64,000 nt of DNA from Halosimplex aquaticum (GTDB taxonomy: Archaea > Halobacteriota > Halobacteria > Halobacteriales > Haloarculaceae). This document shows, one piece after another, positions 26,136 through 34,283 of the stretch. The DNA lies in NCBI RefSeq assembly GCF_028747785.1, contig NZ_CP118160.1:62001-126000 (forward strand), read 5' to 3'. A model generated the notes under the pieces. That model ran no database searches, was not told where the DNA came from, and saw nothing but the letters and a program-made list of their open reading frames with translations. Positions within the stretch are counted from its first letter, which is position 1. Each line of letters opens with the position of its first letter. The translations under genes were made by a program, and so were the position numbers.

Positions 26136-26687
26136 TTAGCGGATGGCGCGGTCAGCCACGTCCATCATCTGCTCACGAGCGGCTTCGACATCCGAGTAGA
26201 GCGCCAACGCGTGCTTGATGAGGCGACGGTCTTCCAGATTCTCCTCCCACCGCGTGATCACCTCACGGCGCTCGTGGAGCTCCGCACTTGCAAGGTCACC
26301 GTCGGCGAGCGACTGTTCGAGCTCTTCCCACGTCTCGACGTCGTAGGTCGCCTGCCACTCCTCGATCTCCTCGGTAATCGCGGCCAATTCGTTGCGGAGC
26401 TCCTCGCGGGTGTTTTCGTCGATGAGCGTGCGGATTTCCTCGAAGAGCAGTCGCGTGTAGTCCGGCTGATAGCGCGTGGTCTCGCTGGCCTCGACGCGGC
26501 GCAGCTGGCCCTGGTCGACGACATCCTGGAGTTCATCGTTGGTCGTACTCCAAGCGGCGTCGGCCTGCTCGCTGATCCAGTTGACCGACCACGGTTCGCG
26601 GAGCGTCTCGACGACCGCTCGAATACGGTCGCGAGCGCTCATCGACTCAGTCCACGACTGGACGCCATTCCGTGGGGATTCCGACAT
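26136..26687 (-). CDS. DUF7342-type HTH regulator
   Basis: 183 aa from the ATG at 26687. Winged helix at 20-75 (RIRAVVETLREPWSVNWISE, then LQDVVDQGQLRRVEASETTRY), followed by a long helix (REELRNELAAITEEIEEWQ). It is a paralogue of the proteins at 4644 and 25164. It converges with the TumE-like gene, ending 7 bp from that stop. No toxin partner is joined to it. Confidence 0.72.
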   Translation of the reverse strand: MSESPRNGVQSWTESMSARDRIRAVVETLREPWSVNWISEQADAAWSTTNDELQDVVDQGQLRRVEASETTRYQPDYTRLLFEEIRTLIDENTREELRNELAAITEEIEEWQATYDVETWEELEQSLADGDLASAELHERREVITRWEENLEDRRLIKHALALYSDVEAAREQMMDVADRAIR

Positions 26688-26810
26688 GCTTAGCACCTCT
26701 TGCAACAGGGTCGTGCCGTATTCGCGTATATGTTTGTACACTCTTGTATAATCAAGAGTATGTTACGAGCATAGTCGTCCGGACATTGAAATGCGAGACC
26801 GACAGAAGCT

Positions 26811-27704
26811 ATGAGCCAACCGATGCACTACAAATATTCTGACTTTGAGGAACTGCGGCCGACTGGCGAGGCGTCCCACATTCCGGACGAGAAGGTCAAC
26901 GGCGGGTGTGAAGGTGACCCCCGACGGCAACGCGTCGCGACGGGCTCTGGTGGTTACCCTGATGCGCCGACGGTAACCGACGGCGAGTGCCGGTCCTGTG
27001 GGGCGTCAGTCCCAGACGACCAGACGAAATGCCGGTTCTGTCTCGCCAACCATCTCGGTGGTGACCCGACTGGCACGGACGAGTCAGCGTCGACGACGGT
27101 CCTCGGCATCGTCCACCTGGTCGTCGAGTCGACCACGTTCTACGGCGCCGTCGCGAAGGGCGGCGCGGCGGCGAACCTCCTCTCCGCCAAAGAGGCGGAG
27201 CCGGCCGTCGACGACTACACGCTCATCTACGACCTTGACGAGGCGCCGGCGCGCCAGCTGGCCGAACAATGGCCCTCACTTCCCGACGCGGTACAGGTGT
27301 CGTCAGAGGAGGGAGAGCGGCTTCTCAGTGCCGCCCGTGACCGGACTGGATGGCACGGGCAGGGAGCATCGGAGCGTCAAGAGCAGGCCCCGACGCGGCT
27401 CTACGACCAGCGTGGGGACGGCATCCGCGACGCGTCGCGTCTCGACGCGGTCCTCGACGACGCCGACGACGCGGTGTGGCTGGTTCCAGCGATAGCGCTG
27501 ACCGAATCCGCCGGCGAAGCTGGGGCTGATCGGCAGGAGTCGTCGGTACCGACGACGCAGGAACTCGACTGTCAAAACTGTGGACAGGCGACCGACCATC
27601 GGTTCAAGACCCACGAGTCGGTCCCGGATGAAGCGTGGACGGGGCAACCGATCTGGGAGTGTCGGGTGTGTGGCTCGGCTCGCTACGGACCCAGTCTCGA
27701 GTAG
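26811..27704 (+). CDS. Haloarchaeal protein with two zinc ribbons
   Basis: 297 aa. Zinc knuckles occur at CRSCGASV/CRFCLANH (about residues 62-83) and at CQNCGQAT/CRVCGSAR near the C-terminus. Between them is a globular domain (TVLGIVHLVVESTTFYGAVA and DDAVWLVPAIALTESAG). The DDAVWLVPA phrase resembles ELWIVPADV in the protein at 31091, so the two may share a fold. Function unknown. A 42-bp inverted-repeat site follows it. Confidence 0.6.
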   Translation: MSQPMHYKYSDFEELRPTGEASHIPDEKVNGGCEGDPRRQRVATGSGGYPDAPTVTDGECRSCGASVPDDQTKCRFCLANHLGGDPTGTDESASTTVLGIVHLVVESTTFYGAVAKGGAAANLLSAKEAEPAVDDYTLIYDLDEAPARQLAEQWPSLPDAVQVSSEEGERLLSAARDRTGWHGQGASERQEQAPTRLYDQRGDGIRDASRLDAVLDDADDAVWLVPAIALTESAGEAGADRQESSVPTTQELDCQNCGQATDHRFKTHESVPDEAWTGQPIWECRVCGSARYGPSLE

Positions 27705-27723
27705 CCCCAGTGCTGAGCATCGA

Positions 27724-27765
27724 TTAACCAACAACTTGCGAGTACCGTCGAGGTTCGTTGGTTAA
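27724..27765. repeat. Inverted repeat TTAACCAAC-N24-GTTGGTTAA, copy 1
   Basis: Perfect 9-bp arms at 27724-27732 and 27757-27765, centred three helical turns apart. The same arms, with 23 bp between, are at 59896-59936 and 63055-63095. It lies 78 bp upstream of the small gene at 27843. A binding site for a dimeric protein is the simplest reading. Confidence 0.6.
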
Positions 27766-27842
27766 GGCCACGAGCTCCTGCAAGTCCGACGCCAGTCTCG
27801 ATGGGGAGTCTTTCCGGGCCGGCGAGCGGTGAGGCGCTTCCG

Positions 27843-28031
27843 ATGGAGCAAGAGTTCAAACAGGGCTACCGGATGCATCGTATACTCAGCAATCTCAACC
27901 AACTCGACGTCGACCGATTGGACGACGCGGATCGAGAGCGAGTTGAGACCGCGAGAGACCTCCTGGAAGAGGTGAGCCTTCTCACGCGGCCGGGCGACAG
28001 AGCCGGGGCAAACGCCCACGCAGACTCCTAA
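27843..28031 (+). CDS. Small helical protein, unknown
   Basis: 62 aa from the ATG at 27843 (MEQEFKQGYRMHRIL). Predicted helical and acidic (LDDADRERVETARDLLEEV). The in-frame start at 27801 would add 14 low-complexity residues. An inverted-repeat site precedes it. No family recognised. Confidence 0.55.
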   Translation: MEQEFKQGYRMHRILSNLNQLDVDRLDDADRERVETARDLLEEVSLLTRPGDRAGANAHADS

Positions 28032-28080
28032 CTGGAGTCGCCGGCCACGCCTCGGGAACCACCTCTCGCATCGGTTTATT

Positions 28081-28103
28081 GCCCCCGACAGGGGTGCGGG
28101 GGC
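28081..28103 (+). promoter_or_regulatory. Upstream hairpin motif 2
   Basis: GCCCCCG-ACAGGGGTG-CGGGGGC: perfect 7-bp stem and 9-nt loop, directly after GTTTATT. It ends 19 bp before the start at 28123. Confidence 0.6.
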
Positions 28104-28122
28104 GACCCCGTGAAGTCCAGAC

Positions 28123-28509
28123 ATGGCGACACTGCAAGCTTCGACGACATCGACCGGCGCGATCGTATCGGATCCGCAGGCAGTCCGCGAGCTCTGTGAG
28201 AGCTACTGCTTCGGGACGCTCGACTGGGAGGTTACCGAAGACGGAGAGCTCACCATCTGGGGCTACGACGACTTCGAGGTGTACGAGGCGCGGGAGAACG
28301 GCCTCCCGGACTACGAGGGCGGCATCGTGACCCACGAATTCCTGCGAGAACTCGCCAACCACCTCGAAGCCGACGAAGAGTTCGATATCCAGACGGCGGG
28401 GTTCACCAAGTGCCGCTTCCCGGTCCTGGCCAAGCGGTACGTCGTTCGCGACGGCGAAGTCCTCCACGCGGACCTCAGTTCCCCCAACCCGATCGACGAG
28501 TGGGAGTAG
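28123..28509 (+). CDS. Hypothetical acidic haloarchaeal protein
   Basis: 128 aa, acidic throughout, with a compact alpha/beta look (LTIWGYDDFEVYEARENG, and ILTH-like EGGIVTHEFLRELANHL). No motif I can name. It follows hairpin motif 2, like several other small plus-strand genes in this region, and is probably monocistronic. Confidence 0.65.
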   Translation: MATLQASTTSTGAIVSDPQAVRELCESYCFGTLDWEVTEDGELTIWGYDDFEVYEARENGLPDYEGGIVTHEFLRELANHLEADEEFDIQTAGFTKCRFPVLAKRYVVRDGEVLHADLSSPNPIDEWE

Positions 28510-28583
28510 TTGTCGATACGGTTTCTTTATCCATGATGAGGGCTGAAACAGCCGGTCAGTACAGATTGTTTACAGACCATATC

Positions 28584-28790
28584 TCAGGATAGCCGTACAC
28601 GGTCGATTTCAGCAACATTCGAATTCATAACGTACTCTATAATGCAGTCCTCGCAAACGGGTGCCCGATAGATCTTCCCAGTCTCGTATGTTACTTTAGT
28701 TACTTTCCCATCCTCACTTTCACAGTCGGTACATTCGATTGTTGATTGAGGGGAAGGAAACGGATGTTCCTGCTCTCCAGAACGGTTCAT
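28584..28790 (-). CDS. Small zinc-finger protein
   Basis: 68 aa from the ATG at 28790. IECTDCESEDGKV and APVCEDCIIEYV give two CxxC pairs, a treble-clef-like pattern. It follows the HalOD1 gene by 16 bp on the same strand, so the two are likely one transcript. Function unknown. Confidence 0.6.
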   Translation of the reverse strand: MNRSGEQEHPFPSPQSTIECTDCESEDGKVTKVTYETGKIYRAPVCEDCIIEYVMNSNVAEIDRVRLS

Positions 28791-28806
28791 GGTTTCACTA
28801 CGGTCG

Positions 28807-29058
28807 CTATCCACTGTGGTCCTTGACGGCCACATGGCCATCGGCATCCACACTAACCTCGTAACTGTTGTAGTTGAACACCACCTTCCCCAGAGATGCC
28901 TTCCCAGCGAACACTTTGTCCAACGCCTCGGGGTCAACTACGTCGTATAGTGGCGGCGTTAATTCCGTAGGTGGAGTATCCTCCACGGCAGCTACTGCAT
29001 CTATGACTGCCTGACTCACGCTCCGCTCATCTGTCTCGATGGTCTGAACCTGGCTCAT
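28807..29058 (-). CDS. HalOD1 output-domain protein
   Basis: 83 aa, essentially one HalOD1 domain: SQAVIDAVAAVEDTPPTELT, then PPLYDVVDPEALDKVF and KVVFNYNSYEVSVDADG. HalOD1 is a haloarchaeal output domain often found alone or after sensory modules. A second single-domain copy is at 44074-44409. Confidence 0.75.
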   Translation of the reverse strand: MSQVQTIETDERSVSQAVIDAVAAVEDTPPTELTPPLYDVVDPEALDKVFAGKASLGKVVFNYNSYEVSVDADGHVAVKDHSG

Positions 29059-29139
29059 CGGAAACGACTAGGCCAGCGCATCGGATAAACATATCGGGTA
29101 TTTGATAATAACCACAGGGACTTAAATAAGGTCTGGAAA

Positions 29140-29628
29140 TCAGCCAGTATCGTCCTCGTTCGTGAATTCTTCTCCGAAGTGATTGTAGGGAAACGCTCGA
29201 ACCCGCTTCAGCATATCCAGGCGCTCGATATCGACTCCCAACTCACTCATCTCACCGATACTCTTCTCGATCTCTTGCTTGTTCTGCCCGACTAACTCAA
29301 TTGAGAGATTTGCGTTATTCGTTAATAACTCACTGACGCTTACTACACCAGGGACGCGAACGAGGTCGTCAACGATCTCCTCTTGGTCATCAATTGGAAC
29401 CGTCGCAATGACGAGCAAGTGATGGCCCATCCCCGTTTGCTCGTAGTCTATCGTCGGGTGATACCCCGTGATAACGCCGCCCTCTTCGAGCTTATTGATG
29501 CGATTGGCGACCGTACTGGACGAGACGCCGACCTGTTCCCCGATGGCGTTCGTCGTGTTATTCCTGGCATCTTTCTGTAAGAGATACAGGATGCCTTTGT
29601 CAACCGAATCAAGTTCCTCTGAGGCCAT
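29140..29628 (-). CDS. Lrp/AsnC family transcriptional regulator
   Basis: 162 aa from the ATG at 29628. N-terminal HTH (LDSVDKGILYLLQKDARNNT, then IGEQVGVSSSTVANRINKLE) followed by a RAM/AsnC_trans_reg domain (HHLLVIATVPIDDQEEIVDD, then VPGVVSVSELLTNNANLSIE). These proteins form octamers that sense amino acids. The gene stands alone, followed downstream by the HalOD1 unit on the same strand. Confidence 0.85.
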   Translation of the reverse strand: MASEELDSVDKGILYLLQKDARNNTTNAIGEQVGVSSSTVANRINKLEEGGVITGYHPTIDYEQTGMGHHLLVIATVPIDDQEEIVDDLVRVPGVVSVSELLTNNANLSIELVGQNKQEIEKSIGEMSELGVDIERLDMLKRVRAFPYNHFGEEFTNEDDTG

Positions 29629-29770
29629 GGACAAGGACCGTAAGGGAGCCACCAACAAGGGGTTTCCCTTGATTCGCTCAGTATACCACCTTTACTTGCC
29701 GATTTAGCCGCCCCAATTTCAGGACTCATCCCGAATAAAGAAGCCCCGCTGGCACTACTGGTAGCGTTGT

Positions 29771-29798
29771 TCGTCCCCCCGGGAGGGGTGCGGGGCGA
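29771..29798 (+). promoter_or_regulatory. Upstream hairpin motif 3
   Basis: TCG(T)CCCC and GGGGCGA arms with a loop holding GGGAGGGGTG; one bulged T in the 5' arm. It follows GTTGT and ends 34 bp before the start at 29833. Confidence 0.5.
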
Positions 29799-29832
29799 TC
29801 CAGTCGCGGTCGCCCCGTGAGGTGATTGCTCG

Positions 29833-30495
29833 ATGGGACACCGCGCACTCGTTGCGTATGAACGCACAGACGGACAGTACACGCTCCACTACAGCCATTG
29901 GGGCGCAGCGAACCTGAAGCTCAAGCACCGAATCTCGGCTGAGTCGCCGTTCGGTGGCGACGACACCGACTCCAAGTGGGCGAAACAGCTCCTCGCAGAG
30001 CTTGCCGATGGCCTCGAGGCAGAAGCCGTCGACGGCTACCTCGCCGGCGAGGCTCGACCGTCGACGGTCGTCGAGCCGAAGCCCCGCGCTACCGGGCTCA
30101 CCCTCGACGAGATCGTCGCTGACCATCTCGACTATCTCCACCACGAGGCGTTCTTCGTGGTGTCGACGACGTTCGAGGTGACCGCCTATCGGACGCTGTG
30201 GTTCGGGCTCCAGTACGACTCGGAGACGGTCAAAGAGGGAGAGACGGTTGGGAACGGCGCGCTCGCGACGGTGCGCTGGTACGACGGCGAGCCGGTCGGC
30301 GACGGCCACCTGCAGGGACAGTTCGCGGCCCTCAAAGACGTCGTCGGCGACATGCTCGACAAGGGTGTCTTCACGCCGTCGACGGCGAGGCAGTACCTGA
30401 AACGGAAGCTGGCCGAGCGAGTCGGAGACCGACAGGAGCTGCTCATTCCGACCGGAGAGTCACCCTTCGAGAAGGCGAGCCTGAACCACTCCTAG
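29833..30495 (+). CDS. DUF6735 family protein
   Basis: 220 aa. The opening MGHRALVAYERTDGQYTLHY, followed by HWGA, is characteristic of DUF6735, a haloarchaeal family of unknown function common on plasmids and proviruses. Further blocks: LTLDEIVADHLDYLHHEAFF and TAYRTLWFGLQYDSETV. It sits in a run of plus-strand genes each preceded by the recurrent hairpin. Confidence 0.72.
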   Translation: MGHRALVAYERTDGQYTLHYSHWGAANLKLKHRISAESPFGGDDTDSKWAKQLLAELADGLEAEAVDGYLAGEARPSTVVEPKPRATGLTLDEIVADHLDYLHHEAFFVVSTTFEVTAYRTLWFGLQYDSETVKEGETVGNGALATVRWYDGEPVGDGHLQGQFAALKDVVGDMLDKGVFTPSTARQYLKRKLAERVGDRQELLIPTGESPFEKASLNHS

Positions 30496-30528
30496 TTCGA
30501 TCTGCTTCGTGGCAGCTGCTGTTTTTCA

Positions 30529-30550
30529 GGGGTCGGAATGGGTGAGCCCC
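30529..30550 (+). promoter_or_regulatory. Upstream hairpin motif 4
   Basis: GGGGT and GCCCC arms around a loop with CGGAATGGGTG, directly after GTTTTTCA. It ends 19 bp before the start at 30570. The stem is short (about 5 bp), but the loop core and the T tract match the other copies. Confidence 0.45.
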
Positions 30551-30569
30551 GCCGTAGGCTCGTGATTCG

Positions 30570-30986
30570 ATGACCTCAGACGACGATCCGTTTCACGACT
30601 GCGAGTTGGATCCCGAGGCGATCCTCGGGACACACACCTTCGAAGACGTCCTGTTCACCGACGAGACGGAAACCCCGGTGAACGTGCTGACCGGCGAGAC
30701 ACCGGCACATTCGCAAGCAACCGTCGAGGAAGCGAAGGAGTTCGCTGCGAGTATCGACACAGAGACGCCCCAGATCGCGCTTCCCGCTTCCGTCGAGTCA
30801 CAGGTCGAAACACAGAGCAAGCCCTACACGGCGGCCGCGTTCTTCCACTTCAAGGCAACTGGCTCGCTCGCACGCCACCGTGCTTACCACGCCGCCTACG
30901 AGTCGGACGCGTTCGCGGTCGACTTCGAGGCCGACTACGAATCGGGCGACCTGACCATCACTGTCGAACGAGCGGACGAATCCTGA
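30570..30986 (+). CDS. Hypothetical acidic protein
   Basis: 138 aa. Acidic N-terminus, a central Thr/Glu-rich region and a C-terminal part rich in small residues (AAAFFHFKATGSLARHRAYH, then VDFEADYESGDLTITVE). No named family. It is preceded by hairpin motif 4. Confidence 0.6.
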   Translation: MTSDDDPFHDCELDPEAILGTHTFEDVLFTDETETPVNVLTGETPAHSQATVEEAKEFAASIDTETPQIALPASVESQVETQSKPYTAAAFFHFKATGSLARHRAYHAAYESDAFAVDFEADYESGDLTITVERADES

Positions 30987-31016
30987 GAATCCGCCGTCAC
31001 GAGGAGAGTTTTTCGA

Positions 31017-31039
31017 GCGCCGGCAATGGGTGCCGGCGC
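31017..31039 (+). promoter_or_regulatory. Upstream hairpin motif 5
   Basis: GCGCCGGCA-ATGGG-TGCCGGCGC: perfect 9-bp stem, directly after GTTTTTCGA. It ends 51 bp before the start at 31091. The stem sequence differs completely from motif 2, while the loop keeps CAATGGGTG. Confidence 0.6.
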
Positions 31040-31090
31040 AGCTGGTGCGAGCAACGAAACCCGGTTCGTCGGCGTTTCGAGGTGTTCGAG

Positions 31091-31582
31091 ATGCATATGG
31101 TGATTTACGCCCTCGTAGAGGCATCGACGCACGACGACGCCCTGGCCACCGGAAAGACGGTGTTCGACCGCCTGGTCGGCGCGGACCCACACGCCGGCGC
31201 CGTCTTCGATTACTATGTGACCTTCGACGAGAAGGACACGTCCGTTGCGGGGAAGGCGCGATGGGGTGAGTTGCCGACCGCGGCCCCTGTCGACTCCGAT
31301 GACGGCCAGGACCTGCTTGAGCGTGGCTGGGAGGCGACGAAAGAGGAGTTCGAGCGCAACCTCGACCGGGTGAGGGAGGTACTTGACGAACTTTCCGATG
31401 GGGAGATCATGCGCGACGAAGATCTCGCTCGGCACGCGTTCCACCAGGTCGGCGCCTACGACGGGCCAACGATCTTCCTGTACAACGAATATGCGAACGG
31501 TATCCGTCACCGTGAGCAGCTGGATCGAGTGCTGGAGGAGAGCGAAGAGCTCTGGATCGTGCCCGCCGACGTCCACTTCTAA
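31091..31582 (+). CDS. Hypothetical haloarchaeal protein
   Basis: 163 aa from the ATG at 31091 (MVIYALVEASTHDDALATG). An alpha/beta N-terminal part is followed by a helical middle (FERNLDRVREVLDELSDGEI), and it ends with ELWIVPADVHF. The last motif resembles the DDAVWLVPA block of the protein at 26811. Function unknown. The next gene starts 3 bp later. Confidence 0.6.
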   Translation: MHMVIYALVEASTHDDALATGKTVFDRLVGADPHAGAVFDYYVTFDEKDTSVAGKARWGELPTAAPVDSDDGQDLLERGWEATKEEFERNLDRVREVLDELSDGEIMRDEDLARHAFHQVGAYDGPTIFLYNEYANGIRHREQLDRVLEESEELWIVPADVHF

Positions 31583-31585
31583 CAG

Positions 31586-31951
31586 ATGTCCCGGATCACA
31601 AATTGGAAGCGCGAGAGCCGCACGCCCACACTCGCATACCGGAATACCGAGACCGGAGCTCGGGCTGTCTTACACCGAGTACCGGACTCGTACCGCTACA
31701 AATGGCGTGGCGTAATCCTCGTCGACGGCTACCCAGTGTGGTCGCGGGGGTACGAGACGAAGGACGCGAAATCGTTCCGTGACAAACTCCGGGCACGGCC
31801 AGCGCCCGAACTGAGTTGTCCCGAGTGTCCGAACAGCGACGTGGCAATCGGTGGGAAAACAGCTGACTGCGCGAAGATTCAGCGCTGGTTTGAGTGTCGG
31901 AGCTGTGGGTACGAAACGCCCTCGCGAATCGTGTACGGCGCCGAGCGCTGA
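31586..31951 (+). CDS. DUF7568-like protein with zinc ribbon
   Basis: 121 aa. The N-terminal half (RESRTPTLAYRNTETGARAV, then YRYKWRGVILVDGYPVWSRG) is beta-rich. The C-terminal half has LSCPECPNSDVAIGG and WFECRSCGYET, a zinc ribbon. It follows the previous gene by 3 bp and probably shares its transcript. The family name is from memory. Confidence 0.55.
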   Translation: MSRITNWKRESRTPTLAYRNTETGARAVLHRVPDSYRYKWRGVILVDGYPVWSRGYETKDAKSFRDKLRARPAPELSCPECPNSDVAIGGKTADCAKIQRWFECRSCGYETPSRIVYGAER

Positions 31952-31985
31952 CTGGTGGGAACGTATCTTCGGTGACGTTTATTTT

Positions 31986-32005
31986 CGGCCGGAATGGGTG
32001 GCCCG
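31986..32005 (+). promoter_or_regulatory. Upstream hairpin motif 6
   Basis: CGGCC and GGCC(C)G arms around GGAATGGGT, after GTTTATTTT. One bulged C. It ends 24 bp before the start at 32029. Confidence 0.45.
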
Positions 32006-32028
32006 TCTCAATTGGGCCAGATCCACAG

Positions 32029-32424
32029 ATGAGTCTGGAAGTCATCGACCGCCACAGCGAAGCACTATTCGAGTTCCTCTGGTGTCCGGTCTGCGGGCAC
32101 GAGGTGTTCCGTCACATTCCCTTCGAGGGAGTGTTCTGCAAGAACTGCAATACGCAGGTCAAACTGCAAGAGTCACGGGAATCACGCGGCTACGAAGAGG
32201 CCGTTCTCGCCTGCTTTAATACCGCCACGACCTGGAATCTCCACGTCGACGAGAAACTCCGTCGCGATCTTCCGGATGGATCGGCGCGGGTGAAGGTCCT
32301 CGGCGCACCGGGCGCGTACCAGGTCGACTGGTGGAGTCCGAAGCCAGATGTGGACTGGATACCTGTCGAGCGCAGAGAGTTCGCCGACGTCGAGGAACCT
32401 TCGGAGGTCTCTCACCTAGCGTAA
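32029..32424 (+). CDS. DUF7567-like protein with zinc ribbon
   Basis: 131 aa from the ATG at 32029. A zinc ribbon sits early: WCPVCGHEVF and FCKNCNTQV. The C-terminal half is beta-rich (ARVKVLGAPGAYQVDWWSP). Function unknown; such proteins are frequent in haloarchaeal mobile DNA. A longer in-frame start at 31894 would run back into the preceding gene and the hairpin, so it is rejected. Confidence 0.6.
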   Translation: MSLEVIDRHSEALFEFLWCPVCGHEVFRHIPFEGVFCKNCNTQVKLQESRESRGYEEAVLACFNTATTWNLHVDEKLRRDLPDGSARVKVLGAPGAYQVDWWSPKPDVDWIPVERREFADVEEPSEVSHLA

Positions 32425-32490
32425 CGAGAAAATTTTCGTTGTGAGAGTGAGAGGGCCACTTATTCGAGTAGGGGGTGTAGGTAAGAGTGT

Positions 32491-32778
32491 ATGCCTGAAG
32501 AAGGCCTGTTCAAATCTGAGAGTGCCCAGAGCCGAGACGAAATCGCGTCGTACCTCCGGAGCGTCGCCGAAAAACTCGAACAGGGAGATTCGATCACCCT
32601 GAAGACGGGGGCAGAGTCCGTCACAATGGACCCTCCCGAACGTCCGACATTCGAAGTCAAAGCCGAACGGGAAGGGCCGGCCGATGGCCCTGGAGAGCTG
32701 AGCATCGAGTTCGAACTCGAATGGGATGAGAACAGTGAGAGTGCTGAAGGAGGAACGGGGAATCTGGAAATCGAGTAA
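32491..32778 (+). CDS. amphi-Trp domain protein
   Basis: 95 aa. Strong family look: MPEEGLFKSESAQSRDEIAS, YLRSVAEKLEQGD, SVTMDPPERPTFEVKAERE and LSIEFELEWDE. These match the short amphi-Trp domain proteins widespread in haloarchaea. Function unknown. The upstream region has no hairpin motif. Confidence 0.78.
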   Translation: MPEEGLFKSESAQSRDEIASYLRSVAEKLEQGDSITLKTGAESVTMDPPERPTFEVKAEREGPADGPGELSIEFELEWDENSESAEGGTGNLEIE

Positions 32779-32800
32779 GTAGCTGGCATCAGTGTTTGTG

Positions 32801-32827
32801 GTGCGCCGGTGATGGGCGCCGGCGCAC
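32801..32827 (+). promoter_or_regulatory. Upstream hairpin motif 7
   Basis: GTGCGCCGG-TGATGGGCG-CCGGCGCAC: perfect 9-bp stem after GTTTGTG. The arms differ from all other copies; the loop keeps GATGGGCG. It precedes a broken gene. Confidence 0.6.
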
Positions 32828-32829
32828 TC

Positions 32830-33251
32830 GTGCCGAGCGGGGACCGGGCTACACGGCGGCGACGTTCGTGTTCCTCGACAAGCTCTCGACGGTCGGCCTC
32901 TATCTGGATGACGACCCAGAGCGAACGATCGACGCGGCTCAGCCAGCGGATCTCCTTGAGCCGTCCAACATGGAGCACCTCGACCAGCCGCTGTTCCTGC
33001 TGGGCCACAGAGTCGAGGATCCAGCTGACGGCATTCACGGCGACGAGGAGTTCCTCTACGTCGTGGAACTCCCGACGGAGAACCCGTTCGACGAGCCGAC
33101 CGAGTGGACAGTCAAAGTGAGCGGTCACTCCGTGTTCCCCCGCTGAGACGGCCCAACGGACGAGGCCTTCGAGCAGGCCAGCTGGCAGTTCTACGGGTCG
33201 CTTGAGGACGCGCTCACAGAACTGGTTCGGGACGAAGCAGTCGTCAAGTAA
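32830..33251 (+). pseudogene. Broken small haloarchaeal gene (no start, in-frame TGA)
   Basis: The frame YTAATFVFLDKLSTVGLYLD and DQPLFLLGHRVEDP ends at a TGA (33144-33146). The same frame continues past it as DEAFEQASWQFYGSLEDALT, then ELVRDEAVVK and a TAA at 33249-33251, which reads as the true C-terminus. At the 5' end no ATG or GTG is in this frame; a GTG at 32830 would fit after one frameshift. Two lesions make it a pseudogene. Confidence 0.55.
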
Positions 33252-33295
33252 AATCCCAAATCGTATTTATATAGTTAGGATTTAGAAAGACCCAG

Positions 33296-34246
33296 ATGAT
33301 TACGAAGGCCGGACTCGCCGTGCTTGACGCGCTGAGTACCGGCCGTGAAGCAACACCGAAGGAACTCGCGGCTGAAACCGAGTACTCACGAGAACATTTG
33401 TACGACGTACTCGACGAATTGCTCGCAGCGGGATTGCTCGCAGAAAACCGTGGCCCCAGCAATCAGCGTCGAGTCCGCATCGCGGGACATCCCGTCGCCG
33501 AAGCGTATCGAACGCTCCAGTCGGAGTTCAGCCACGTAGACTGGACGGAACTGCTCTCCCCAGCCACCCTCCGCGTGTGTTGGTATCTCGATAGGCCACG
33601 ACACATCGCTGATATCGCAGACCGGCTTGGAATCACCCGACAAGGTGTCCACAGCGCGTTATCACCGCTCAAGCACCGAGCATTACTCTCCAGATCCGAT
33701 CCGAAGTACGCCCTCCGGGACGAGGTCTCGCCGCTGTTGGAGTTCGCTCGGGCCGCCATAGAGCACGAACATCGAGCACGAGTCCGGGAAATCGCCCCCA
33801 GCGCCACGATCGCGTGGTGCGATCCGAAGCGATCCCTCGTCCGCGTACAGACCGCTGAGGATACGGACGCGCTCCAAGCAGCTCCAGGCTGGGAGATGAC
33901 CGGACTGGGCCGGTTTGCAGCGTATGGTCTACAGTTTTTCCTCGCCGGCGAGCCTCCGTTCTGGTATGCTCCAGACGAGGAGCTAACGCCTGCTGAAGCC
34001 GTGTGCCATACGCTCCTTCTCGATAGCGGATCCCGACGGGTCAGCTATTCGATGCTGCTGATCGAGACGCAAGATATCGATCAAGAAGCACTCATCGAGA
34101 CCGCACGGTGGTACGACCTGGAACCTACTGTGGACGCGTTGTATCGGCCACTTCAGGGTGACTACGACAGGACAGATGATCTGCCAGTCATCCTTCCAAA
34201 GAAGGACAAATATATGGCACTCAAAGAGCAGTACGGAGTCTCGTAA
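33296..34246 (+). CDS. Two-HTH transcriptional regulator
   Basis: 316 aa. A first winged helix covers residues 1-65 (ATPKELAAETEYSREHLYDV, then LLAAGLLAENRG) and a second covers about 85-135 (HIADIADRLGITRQGVHSAL). The C-terminal 170 residues form an unknown alpha/beta domain (IAWCDPKRSLVRVQTAED, and FAAYGLQFFLAGEPPFWYA). AATCC and GGATT arms at about 33252-33288 flank TTTATATA in its promoter, which suggests autoregulation. It may be an antitoxin or defence regulator, but no partner gene is adjacent. Confidence 0.65.
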   Translation: MITKAGLAVLDALSTGREATPKELAAETEYSREHLYDVLDELLAAGLLAENRGPSNQRRVRIAGHPVAEAYRTLQSEFSHVDWTELLSPATLRVCWYLDRPRHIADIADRLGITRQGVHSALSPLKHRALLSRSDPKYALRDEVSPLLEFARAAIEHEHRARVREIAPSATIAWCDPKRSLVRVQTAEDTDALQAAPGWEMTGLGRFAAYGLQFFLAGEPPFWYAPDEELTPAEAVCHTLLLDSGSRRVSYSMLLIETQDIDQEALIETARWYDLEPTVDALYRPLQGDYDRTDDLPVILPKKDKYMALKEQYGVS

Positions 34247-34283
34247 CAACAACGCCCGCAGCCCCGCGGAAAATTGCGACGGA

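Noticed and set aside
33144..33146. Selenocysteine-type TGA readthrough
   Set aside because: The gene also lacks a proper start and haloarchaea are not known to use selenocysteine; decay is simpler.
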